A DNA stretch of 64,000 nucleotides, from assembly GCA_015179045.1 (NCBI GenBank), contig WHUZ01000054.1, positions 62,001 to 126,000 on the forward strand, read 5' to 3'. The notes under the pieces are model-generated. The model was not told the DNA's origin. It saw only the letters and a list, made by a program, of their open reading frames with translations, and ran no database searches. Positions 34,938 through 46,161 of this stretch are shown here, piece by piece; positions within the stretch are counted from its first letter, which is position 1, and every line of letters begins with the position of its first letter. The position numbers and the translations under genes were made by a program. This DNA is from Kalaharituber pfeilii (taxonomy: Eukaryota > Ascomycota > Pezizomycetes > Pezizales > Pezizaceae).

Positions 34938-37869
34938 TCACACTTGAAAGGTACTATTTCAGTTCGTAGAACTATCAACGCAATTTTCCATCTAACACCC
35001 CTTGATTGCCGCGTTTCCACAACCACATGAGATCTATGTACGGCAGGAGTTGATAGCTGCTGAAGATATGTGATGCTACCAGATCATAGTGGATTGCTCT
35101 GAAGAATAAACAAGGACTAATTTCCTGATACCGCGCTACTACTCCCTCTGGTAGCAAAGATTTCAGGGTAAGGGAACAGCATCGAAGAATTGGAGAACAG
35201 TAAATAAAACCCTGGAAACTTCCACTGCGATCACAAGAAAGTCAAGTACTTCCTGTAGCCGCAAGCTCCACTACGGCGCGCATGTACCGTTGACATGATT
35301 TAATCGTCCCATCAAGCCACAGTTATGATACAAACTTATTTCCGTATGTGCACGGATTGCAAGCCTAGCAACGGATGCTCTACAATCGCCAAAGAACTAG
35401 TCCCCTTCAGACAATTTGGCGAATGGTATACGCCGTACGAGGGGTAGTGCAACCAGACTATATACGCCGTTTCTCCCTATTGTATCTCAATTACCCTAGC
35501 CCGAAGGAGCAAACGAAGGGCAATTGTCGATCTAGTATTTGTACTGAAGCATCGTTACCTCCAGTGAACACCAATGAAACCTTAAATTAGCGAAGGAAAA
35601 GCTAAAGAGAGAAAGGGACCTCGCTTTTGAAATTATACTAATAAACCTCTATAATCATCCCCTCATAATCCTTATGACCTTAATAGTGCTACTAAAGAAA
35701 AATAGAATCAGTCCACAGTCCACGTGGATCATGATCAGTTCTCGAATAACTTTCGAATTCATTAAAGTGAGACTATGGCCCGTTACCCCACCCAAGAAAC
35801 GAAGCTTCTGCGCTGCTTCATCATTATGAAGGCTTGCTGAACTGCATATTCCTTCTATAACTGCAAAGTGCATCTAAAGTAATTATCCAGCATTGACAAG
35901 CTTAAGGCCTAGGCAGGCTAGTGACCACATACTGTACCGGCTGCTCTCTGTCAAGCAACTGGAAACGAACAGCATCATTCCAGACACTTTCCGTTGGTCT
36001 CGGAAGTCTAATGCTTGTGGAACCTGTGTTGGTACATGGAGCTCGCCGTTTCACCACGGTACTCACACCATCACCCTCGTTTCTAAGATTTGAAGCAAGG
36101 TCCCTAATATCCTTATAACATTATACGCATGGGTGAACCTAATTCAATTGCCTGGAACATTTTCTTCGAAACGGTAACCCCTTTGGAAGGAGGCCGGTAG
36201 GAGAATTTCACGCTATTTGATGCGTGAGGGTAAGGTCATCCGGGCTGCTGCTGTGCATGATATATACTGGTTTAATGGATGTAGGCCCCAAAGTGCTGCG
36301 GGTACCCAGAAACGGCATACCCTATCCAGGAACCAATGCCGAGTAGGATGATGGGAGTTCAAGTGCGGGGCCAAACATCGGTATATTAATGGAGATTTGG
36401 ATCTAGAGTTGTGTTTTACACGCGAGCATAAGTCTCTCTATCTTGCTTTTCATTGGACAAACACCATAAGTTGACATACACCGTTATGCATACCAAACTA
36501 GCCCTATCACATAAACACATGTCACAATTGTTTATGCCCAGGGGAAGAAATATCTGCTTAGCCGTGGTCAGGGTGCCGTATGCCATTCAGTTGGACGGAC
36601 TGTAAAGGGAAAGCAGATGGCTACTTCCTGCTACCTGATTGTTATAGTCAGACAAGAGGATAAGCGCACTGGCCAGTGCTGTGGATGTCTATGGGGTTCT
36701 GTTTTCGGAAGTGTCTGCGAAAAGTCACAAGCCCGGTTCCAGCAATAAGGCCACTAACCGTGCAACTCGACACTGTGCACTCGAGATAACTGAGCAGAGT
36801 CGTACCAAAGCCCACACATATATGTCTCGCATATCAACATCGTTGCCCCACAACTCCAGTTCGTGCTCGATTTCCCCACACTAGCAAGTAGAAACACGAG
36901 ACGTAGAGCTTCCTCAGGCTATCTGCTTTCTTCCAGATTCTCAGGTTTGGTGCACCCTGATCTCCGTCACCATGAAACTTACATTACTTGCGTCTAGTCC
37001 TACTTCTAAATAGCAGCAACTTCATCCCTCTTCCCGCTTTCGTACCCTCAAACCCTCAGAAGAACTGCAGTCGCCCAACGGGAGTGACTGATTGGTGTAC
37101 ATAATAAGTGTGACCACTCATGTGCCTCACTGGCTTTACGGGCTTAAAAAGGAGCTAACAGGACTCTGTTAAACCGCAGTGGCAATCTCGGCACTTGCCC
37201 TTCTTATAATATTAGTATTTGTGCTCCTCACACTATTCGCCATTGTGGTTGCAATCTTTGTGCGCTGATGAGAGGTAATGAACGATATTGTTACAAGTGA
37301 TATCACCTCTGGCCAGAAGCTGATCTCCATCAATAAGCAAATGCCGAAATATGTATACAATCCACAAACATACCCCGAATTAGTGTCAGGACAAAAACAG
37401 TCGTTAAAGGAATTGTGGAAATCGACTCGAAGTGGTGCACATGCTGGAAACGAGAACTGTACATGGGCTTCTGTCCCTCAAGTGTCAAGTGAAGGATATT
37501 GTTGGATTGTGTTTAGAGGTAATATTGATGTTTGAAAGATCATTATCCGTCAAAAGTGAGGCTCCTATTGCATACTCTTTACCCATTTATCTGCCGACTT
37601 CCTATACTGATTGGCATTTACAGTGTATAATAGCTAATTATTATCAAAGGTTAACACTTTAAGATATCGGTAATAGTTCTCAAGACTACTGGGCATTACC
37701 ATTACAAGCCTTTTCCAACGTAACCTCGCCATAGCCTACAGGGCGGCGGCATGCGAGTAATGATACTAAAAAAAAAGCCCTTTCCAGTCTGCAAAAACTC
37801 ATTGATATGCAAGAAGATGGTGTTAAAGGTGTACAAACCTATTTCAGCGTTTTGAGTCTCATTCGAGAA
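34938..37869. other. Gene-poor intergenic region
   Basis: No gene is supported in about 2.9 kb. A segment at 37721-37777 resembles 55635-55685 and ends in an A run (see the repeat entry). The remainder shows no domains and no clear inverted-repeat element. Confidence 0.5.
37721..37777 (+). repeat. Dispersed short repeat ending in A-rich run (copy 1)
   Basis: The sequence begins TAACCTCGCCATA and continues through GCATGCGAGTAATGA to a run of nine A. A second copy at 55635-55688 differs by a 3-bp indel and a few substitutions. Being followed by poly(A) in both places suggests the 3' end of a retroposed sequence, but the element body is not identifiable. Confidence 0.5.
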
Positions 37870-39667
37870 CTATTGTTGTTGCTGTGCTTCGTCACTGCCC
37901 CACAAACCCAGGATAGCCTTCATGCCACTTGCTTGCACTTTTCGGATCATACCTCCTACGCCAATTGGCCCAAGTACCGTACAGATCAGGATTGCCCAGG
38001 TAACGATATTATACAAGTCTGAACTAGCGCTAGTCGGGATAGAATCATTGGAGAAAACCCCATTATTGTTGGCCAAGGCAGCTATCAAGACACCTATTTC
38101 CCCTCGAGCTACCATAGCGATTCCAATGATGGTAGAAGCAACATAGCATTGACTGATTATCTTCGTGTTGGCTTCTCTTGTATGACAGCTTTGATTCTCG
38201 GCACCACATTATAGCTATGGCCACTAGAAGAGCCCTGCAAAACTTTCTTGAAGCAGAACCAAGGCCAAGTGCAAAGTGCGAACACAGGCACTCCTGTCAC
38301 TGCTTTGCAATAAACATGATTCCTGCATATAAGATTCCGCACCAGATCACATCACGTGTAAACATCTGTTGTATAGGTATTGAGAATCCTATTCAGTCCT
38401 ATGGGGAATACAATTAGGGTCAATTCCTCTTTGACCAAGATATCGGTGCTTGCAACCATGTCTGACTAAAAGCATAGGGAATGAGATAAATTACTTACGA
38501 AAAAAAAAAAGGCTTGAGAAGCCGCTCCACTATGGCCTTATAATATTGATTATATACTTCAAGGCCTGTACTGTGTGGACAAGATTCAGGCGCCGCTGAT
38601 CTGCGTTCAAGGACACTGAACGATGGTCGGTTTTAAGATAACGATGCTCTCTCAATGATGGAATTCTGATTTTGCATCTCATATGTTACCGACTGCTGCA
38701 CTATGTCCACCTTATTCACGATCTCACTATCCCACCAGCTGACGATGGCATCACTGATGAGCGCAAACAGCACGGATGTTCCAGCCCATGCTGCTACTGT
38801 GATGAATGCTATAAGTAACAATGTTTGAACTGTAAATGCAGCTCGATGCCCAGACCACCAAGGCTTCCTCGATGGTGCCTGTTTCTCCCTTCCCTGTGGC
38901 AGCAACCTCCAAAGGGGCCACACCTCAAACATAAAAGCCAGCGCAGTCACTACAAGAAGGCCTATTAAGGCACCGATTGGACGGCCAATAATTGTCCCAG
39001 CGCCAATGTCTTTGCCCAGATTCGTTACGATGGAAATTAGAACCAGGCCAACCACATCATCCATCATTGCTGCGCTTGCAAGGACAGTACCCAGTCGTGT
39101 ATCAGTCAATCCAGCTGTGGCAAGGACAGCAAAGGTTGTACCTAGGCTTGTCGCAGAGAGGGCAGCGACAGCCGCAAAGCATTGCAAGGGTGTGGCGCCT
39201 GCTAGCGGCCCGAGTAAAAAGGAAAAACCGATGGGCACGATGATACCAGTGAGGGCCACCAGGACCGATAAGGTGGCATTTTCCAAAAGTCTGCGTATAT
39301 CAGTCGAGAGTCCTCCTATATCATGAGCGAAGCGCTTAGAAAATTTGTTCAATGTAATGGTTTTTCAAGAAGGTGCGAAGAGAACGCGCAAGTGCATATA
39401 TAAGTACCCTCGTTGACCATCAGTATCAATCCCAGGTAACCGACCTGCACCATGGTTCGTTCGGCATGCGCCTCGAGCCAGCCCCCGCCGGGAAGACCCA
39501 AACACAACTCCAAGCAAGATCTGTGCGACAAGGCCAATAAAGTACTTAATCTGGGGCCAGTTGGCGAAATTCAAGAGCAGGAAAAATGAAGCTTGAGTGA
39601 GGACGGTGATGCGATCAGGTTCGTGATAGGGCAGTACATTGATCTGGTCGACATTTGAATTACTCAT
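37870..39667 (-). CDS. CPA2-type Na+(K+)/H+ antiporter, multi-exon, with frame breaks
   Basis: This fungal KefB/NapA-type cation:proton antiporter is a multi-span membrane exchanger. Supported pieces are exon 1 39667-39408 (LPYHEPDRITVLTQASFF, then VGYLGLILMVNEG), exon 2 39315-38728 (GLSTDIRRLLENATLS, LSATSLGTTFAVL, SAAMMDDVVGLVL with the key Asp-Asp, ending SWWD-S), and exon 3 from 38565 (LEVYNQYYKAIVERLLKP). Next come a segment from 38388 (GFSIPIQQMFTRDVIWCGILYAG) and the last exon to 37870 (AMVARGEIGVLIAALA, TWAILICTVLGPIGVGG, poly-Gln end). Phase agrees over exons 1 to 3, apart from one extra base at a C3 run at 39497-39499. A base seems missing at T3 38304-38306. The junction after KPFFF, at an 11-base A run (38500-38510, plus strand), is unresolved. 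It is possibly a pseudogene. Confidence 0.72.
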
Positions 39668-39840
39668 AGATAGAAGTGAAGTCGAGATTGTAAATGTAAG
39701 TAGCCACTTGAGGGTGCGATTGAAGCCGTTGGTAGTGTAAGAGAGTATCCTATGACACGACTTCATATAAAGTAAAGCTAGCGATGTCGGTATATTGTTG
39801 GAACCGCGTTAGTGAAGGGACACCCTTCTACTAGTAAGTA
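39668..39840. promoter_or_regulatory. Antiporter upstream region
   Basis: About 170 bp lie between the antiporter start and a transposon end. Insertion of the 841-bp element here places foreign sequence in the antiporter's promoter area, which could affect its expression. Confidence 0.4.
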
Positions 39841-40681
39841 CAGTCACTGGTCAAAAGTCTTGGTGAAAGCGATCTGAGCACCAAGCGGCGACAATGTCCA
39901 TATGAACAAAAATTGAGATATCTCCACGAGAAGTGACCCAATTAACCTACAACTTGAACTGGTGATAGTGTAAGCAGTATGGTTTATGCTACAGCACAGG
40001 ATATACTTATAGCACACTGATTGCAGTGTAATATCTACAAAAAGTTATTGATGACTAGGTATTCCATACAAAAACTGTGACTTTTTGAAATGTGATGTAT
40101 CTTTAGCACCACAACTAGATAGACAAACAGGATTTTTTCTATGATAGGTACTACCTGAAACTTCATGGTTCCGGTTGTAGAACAGATGTTGGGGTCATGT
40201 GGCTGCCGAGATAAAATCGCAAACTTCAAAGAACGCCAAGATTGCCAAATTCCCATACAAAACTGTCATTTTAGGGTCAAATATCGGTGTCTGGAAATAA
40301 ATAGCTCCACACAGAACCCGCAACACAACATAAAAAATATCAAAAATATGAAATAAGATGGACTCAATATGTATTTTCATAGCAAAATTTACTAGCCCCA
40401 AAAATATTCTCCTTGTATGGAACTACACTATTATGCAGAGAGAATTTAGGTAAAAAATGCTAGAATTTGCTCCTGATTTATTGGTCCATAGAATTGACTA
40501 CTACTATTCTCATGATTGCTGCATGTGATATGCAAGACTATAGACACGGTGCTATCAATTGCAGGTACAACTTCTGAAATTGAGCTATGGATCATGGAGA
40601 TATGAGCGTTTGAAGTTGTGCAAGCAAGCATTTTGAGGTGCCAAGAAAAGTGGCGTCACCAAGACTTTTGACCAGTGACTG
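39841..40681. mobile_element. 841-bp non-autonomous Tc1/mariner-type element with perfect inverted ends
   Basis: The terminal inverted repeats are identical over 26 bases. They start CAGTCACTGGTCAAAAGTCT at the left and read the same on the opposite strand at the right, each flanked by TA. The interior has no frame longer than about 75 codons and no DDE/D motif, so it is non-autonomous. Perfect ends suggest a recent insertion. The TA target and the CAGT...CAAAAGTCTTGG ends place it with Tc1/mariner-like elements. Confidence 0.85.
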
Positions 40682-41225
40682 TACATAAGTCTACATCAGA
40701 CCACTAAATTCTCGGCATTGATAAGGGGTCAGTTAGCGTGCATATCGTAGGTACAGTATTTCTTGTGCAGGAAAGCCACGAGTGGTATTTTGCAATAATG
40801 TGAATGAAGTCAATATTTCCTCATCCTTATCCAACATTGACATCTGGGCCATTGCACATAATTCCCTGTGGAATGTGCTAACATGAGTGCTCAGGAGTGT
40901 TTCGAGCCACATCCAGATCATCGGTAAGGTGTTTATAGACGGGTGAGAGCATGAAGGATGGGCTGACCTGATTGAAGGATTTAGCATCAACCCCCAAATT
41001 ATAAGCCTGTTTTTGATTTTTCGACGTCGTTGCGCATGCTGTTCACTTTCACGTTCTCCAATCATTGGAGGTATGCGAAATTGACTTTAACGATTCGCTC
41101 ACTCACAGCTTTCGTATGATAACGTGAGATACCTCCATAGTTTCTCTGCTGATCAACTAGTATGTTACTTACAAGGACCCAGCTGCTCTCAATGTTGACA
41201 TATCGCTGTGGGCTGTAGAGCGTTT

Positions 41226-41256
<31 letters not shown>

Positions 41257-44238
41257 TTTTTTAATTTTTTTTTTTTTCCCCCTCGGTCACATAACCCGCA
41301 TACAAGCTACTACTCTACGACGGGGCGTACGTTAAAGCGCGTCAAAGTCAATCTTGAATACCCTTATTTGTTGAGCATGAAAGCACAAATAGTCAACTTC
41401 TGGATCAGACTATGTTTTCTTCAAATCACTCTTAGTTACTTGTACATACTTCTAATTACGAGTCCCTATATCTAGATGCCGTCTCACCTGGAGAAGATGC
41501 AATCCTCCTTAGGTTTCGAATTTTGGCTGGGTTAACGTCATCTCTGGCGAAAACAACTGCAAGTATATATTTTAAGAATTAATATTCATGGAAATTTAAT
41601 CTAGTATCGCCACTCAAGCTACTGATGATTCCCGTACCTCGAATCGGGCTATTACAAAGTTATGACTCTACACAGCATCGAAAGTAAATATCATTGGATG
41701 GCATTGTCTTTTTTATGTGCCCCATGGATGGGGGTCTGGTCAAATTATGCGTTGCAACTTGCTAAATCTTTGAACCCACCCTCTAGCTCGAGGCATGCTT
41801 ATGCAATAGATGTGTATATAAAACCTCGACGAGGCAAAGTAGAGTTTCTTTGCATGATGCTCTGATATATACCGCTTTTCTATGTCAATTCTGTTTACAA
41901 CATTGAATTTATTTAAGGTATTACATTATTAGATCCCATTTACCATCACGCAAGATGACTTCCTGTTGATAGTCTCCATGAGTAATGTCAAGCTCGACCG
42001 TACGAGTACAAACAATACATGGAATGTTTCGATGCAGGTTTTTTGCCTTGTTCTGAATACGCACTGACAAAGCTTAGAGGTCCTGGATCATGGAATCTTA
42101 ATTTGACCCTACTGCCCAAGTTGGTAGTAGCCAAGGTAATCCTGACTTTAGCAAAGATATTCACCAACAGAGGTATAGTATGAGAGTGTTGATAATCATA
42201 ATCAAGCTGTTGTTAAAGTTTGAAGGCCCACTTACCTCGCGGCTGCCTGGTGGGTCAAGTGATGCTGCTTGACATGAGCGGGGCTGTAAGTGACGTCTAT
42301 TGCCTTTCATTGACACCTTTACCTGCACTTTATATGCATGGTACATTGTTTCCGGTACATTCAGTCAGGCCATCGAGGTTCACTGAACCTGTAAGCAACA
42401 GCTGAATTTGGTGTAGTTATAATTACCTCCTATATTACGTTTCAAGACCATTTTACTCTTCCATTTACGCAACAGTCAATTAACAAAGTATCAAGCATCC
42501 TTTCAGACCAAAGTGCATAAAAGCCGAACGTATATATAGCAATAGTAAGGATCAGGATGACCGAAAATGGGTTCATCATAATCAGGTTCAGGAGCTTATA
42601 GGCCAGTGGCAAAACTTGTATCCACGTTGCTTGTGCTTAGTTGCCTTTCCTGTTTCATAGATAGGTACATTTTGATGTTAGAGTAGAATGCAGGAAGAAA
42701 GCATTGATTGTTAATTTTTTCTCCAACCAAAATTCTTAGAGCTTATAGCTGTAAGTCAGCTGCCTTCGAATGTCAAGCATTTGGTGGTATCTCGCCGGTG
42801 CCCGGAGTTCGGAGAATTACAGGCAATAATCATTAGCACTTCGGAAGTAGTTCATGTTCACCAAAAATGACTTCTCCACAATTCAGATACCCAGTGGGCA
42901 GCTCAGCCTCGCTTCTGATAACCTAATATAATGAATAGAACTCAAGGAGTAGATGACAGATACCAACATTTGAGTGTTCTAGATTTAAACCGCCAGAAAG
43001 ATATATCTATAGAGCTAATCTCCTTGCACAACTGATGTCAATCCCTAGCAGACATTTTGATACATAGTGGTGTTTGAAAGTGTAATAGTGTCCGCGCATA
43101 GGAAGCAAAGTCTGAGCTGAGTCAGGCTGCTGCCCTTTTTTATGAGTGGTTAACTTTAACCTCGAGACAGATTGTCTTCGCAACTTTAAGCCACTAAACA
43201 ATGTTATAGCAATCCCGCTTTAAAGTTGTGTACATCAGCGTACAAAATCTCGGTTCTTCTCCGAGATAATTATTAGCCAGAATCATTTTTATCAGTTCTT
43301 TTGCACGTAATTTACCATTTGCTGCAGCCTGTGGATAAGATTTTTTTGCTATGCCTTGAATCTAAGTTCTTAAATAATTTTTTATAGGTATACTGTTATG
43401 TTTATGCCAGCTTCTTGCAATCGTGGTGGTGGAGCATTAGTCTCGTAAGCTAGGCTGCCTACTAGATATATGGCAAGCCTAAGACGGCCAACATGTACAA
43501 ATCTTGAATAATGGATGAAGCAAACTGGAGGTTAAGCGCGTGAGGGTGGGATCAGATGCCGAGAATGGCGTAGGGTTATAAAGTGTTGTGGAACCAGACC
43601 CACGCCCCAGCATTGGAGATGGCAGACAGCAGGGCAAGTTGTAACTTCTTCTCTGCGAATGCACATCCACCAGAATTTCTACGTACTAGAGCCAGCCCAG
43701 CATGCTGCCTTCAAACTGCTTTCGCCCGCTTACTTCACACACACTTGCACGCCTGTCAAACAAGCCAACCTCTGTCAGAACTCGGACCCGCAACAGTTTC
43801 ATCCCTTTCTGGTTTCTTATCCCTATATGATACATTACACGAATGCTAAATGGAGCTTTCTCTCTTTTGTTCCAACCCCGTCCTGGAGCCCTGGAGCCCA
43901 ATTTACCTATGGCAAGGTGGTAGCTCAGTTTTTGTTCCGAGGTGGGGTCTCCATTTCACGCAGTGGTCCATCCAAGGGTATCTTCTTCACTGCCATATAA
44001 AGCTACATGTCTGCCGTAAGTAAATGCGAGTAGTTCGGCTGCTCGACTACGCTCTGCAGGACACCATATAGCTCAGATTAGACGCTCCCGCGTTGAGGGG
44101 CTGAGGTGCATATACACTGCAATTGTTTCCGCTTGTTCAGGGCAATAGCTCTTTCGCCACTATTGAACTTTTGCCCGGCGTTTTTTGACCTTCATATACC
44201 TCTAAAAAGGCTCTGGGAAGAATAGGCGCATATCCATA
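40682..44238. other. Gene-poor intergenic region
   Basis: No gene is supported in about 3.5 kb. A poly(T) run of 27 lies at 41223-41249, followed by further T-rich sequence to 41278. Short frames are not domain-bearing. Confidence 0.5.
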
Positions 44239-45201
44239 GTGAGGAAGATGTGCTATTTCCATCTCACAAGATTTCGAGCTTGTTCACATGACCGCATAGG
44301 TCCCCTTGTCAAGCACTGTGTGCATTCCGAAACTGAGCTGCAACGAGCCATAGCCATTGCCCAAGCCGAAGCAAGGAAAAACGGGCGTAAGGAGCTCAAA
44401 GATCCAAGGTTATCCCGTGAGCGTGAGCCTGGCGAACGACAATTCCAACATTGGTATTGTGGAAGAATGATGTACCGCCCGGAGTGCATGAAGGATTTCG
44501 CTGAATTGTGCTATCAATGTCAGCAAAAGCAAAGAGCTGGGTTTGCTTTAGTGTGTAACATTTCTGGTAGACAGGAAAGAAATGACAGTAATCATAGATC
44601 AGCAGTGGATATAGAACTACTCCAGGAGACGGGGAAGAGATATCAGAAAGAAGCCAGAACCGCAACCGAGAAATGTGGAATGGAGCAGCGGGTAGGACGC
44701 GCATTCTTTCCTGCATCTGCCCTGACAGAGTTAGGGCATAATCCAACAGGCCAGTTTCCAGATAGAATACAGGAAGACTGCATTGTACAAGGCGTCTCAG
44801 GCATATTGTCAATGGCTCGAGATGCTTCATCCAACCCAGCTGAAGATCTTGAACACAGCTATGCAAACGCATACGGTATCGCGCCTGCGCCCTTGAACAG
44901 ACAGAACAACCGGAATAAATCTGGAAAGACGCACTTAGCATGCAAAAGCTCACCACCGAACAATTCACCGAATGTAAAGGACTCTTTTTCAGGCTTCCAT
45001 ATCATGGTAGGCCATACTGGGCATAGCATCCCAGAAGCCGCTCCAGATGATGTTGATACCTTCTTGATGCAATTGTTGGATGCACAACCTACCAGTACCC
45101 GAATTGCGGTTAAAAAGCACTATAATAACCTAAATCCTGAGAAACAAGAGCAGATACGGAGTCTTTGGAGAGAGACATTGATAAAGCGAAGGGCGGCATG
45201 A
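44239..45201 (+). CDS. Orphan protein with Cys/His-containing N-terminal half
   Basis: This is an intact single-exon frame of 320 codons that I do not recognise. The N-terminal part has spaced Cys and His: CYFHLTRFRACSH, KHCVH, then WYCGRMMYRPECMKDFAELCYQCQ. This might form a zinc-binding site or disulfides, but it matches no standard finger. The middle is polar and probably disordered. The C-terminal ~60 residues (DDVDTFLMQLLDAQ ... HYNNLNPEKQEQIRSLWRETL) look helical. The start may be the first ATG or the third codon (MCYFHL). No signal peptide is visible. The length and clean frame support a real, perhaps lineage-restricted, gene. Confidence 0.6.
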   Translation: MRKMCYFHLTRFRACSHDRIGPLVKHCVHSETELQRAIAIAQAEARKNGRKELKDPRLSREREPGERQFQHWYCGRMMYRPECMKDFAELCYQCQQKQRAGFALVCNISGRQERNDSNHRSAVDIELLQETGKRYQKEARTATEKCGMEQRVGRAFFPASALTELGHNPTGQFPDRIQEDCIVQGVSGILSMARDASSNPAEDLEHSYANAYGIAPAPLNRQNNRNKSGKTHLACKSSPPNNSPNVKDSFSGFHIMVGHTGHSIPEAAPDDVDTFLMQLLDAQPTSTRIAVKKHYNNLNPEKQEQIRSLWRETLIKRRAA

Positions 45202-46161
45202 TGGTGAAGACGAGTTGGTGCTAGTCTCGTAGCCAGAGCAGGTGCAGTTGAGTGGTGTCCGCACGTGGCTAGTTTATGTGTATGACAGATATCTAGCTGT
45301 TTTGGGTACCACGTGGGATTTGGGTTTGGTTTTGGTTTCCGACCCAACTGTTTTGAGCTTCGCTTATTTTTCTTGACGAGGTGTCTTACTTATCCAAGGC
45401 TTCTCTGATCTGATCACTTTGGATGATTTTTGTAAGGATATGCCATAATTAGGCCTATGAAAGCTACATTTTCTACCTCGACGTCCGAGATTGTATTCAA
45501 CCAATAGGCTATAGGCTGAGGAACGCCTGCGGTGATGCTATATATTTCTGAAGACATTGTCATCGAGAGGAAAACTACAAGGGCTAGTGATCTACTGTAG
45601 TACTATCACTCTCATATACCCGCCGTCGTCCTCACGATTAAACTCCCACATAGATACAAGACAATCGAGAGACTGAGGATCCCCTCACTTATGTATATAG
45701 ACAGATCCCTCATTCGACCTGTTCACCTCAATTAATGAACCTCAATTAAAAGCAGGTTTAATGAAAAACGGGAAGTAAAAAATGGAAAAATGGAAAAAGG
45801 AAAGGTACTGACGAAAGGGAAATCATATGCAACACCAAAATCATGAAGAACAAAAACAAGAAAAAATCACACCACTAATGATAACCTAGCCAAATCTTCA
45901 CAATCTGGCAAAGACCAAACGTACCCGCGTGCAATTGCGCAGAATTAAGAAACAACCACAACTATTTTCATCTGGATAGTAAGAATATCAAAAGCAGCAA
46001 ACTACAGAAATAAGGTAGAAGTAAGCCATGCTATGTGAGTATACAAAATTGGAAAGAAGAAACAGCATTTGCCATAAATCAGACACCAAGAATATCGTTA
46101 TCGATAGGATCCTTGCATGAAGAATAGCAGGCTGCACTTAACAACGTTGTGGGAATATTTG
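45202..46161. other. Convergent spacer between orphan ORF and F-box gene
   Basis: This 960-bp stretch has no supported gene. It should contain the two 3' ends, and 45.75-46.1 kb is A-rich on the plus strand. Confidence 0.5.
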
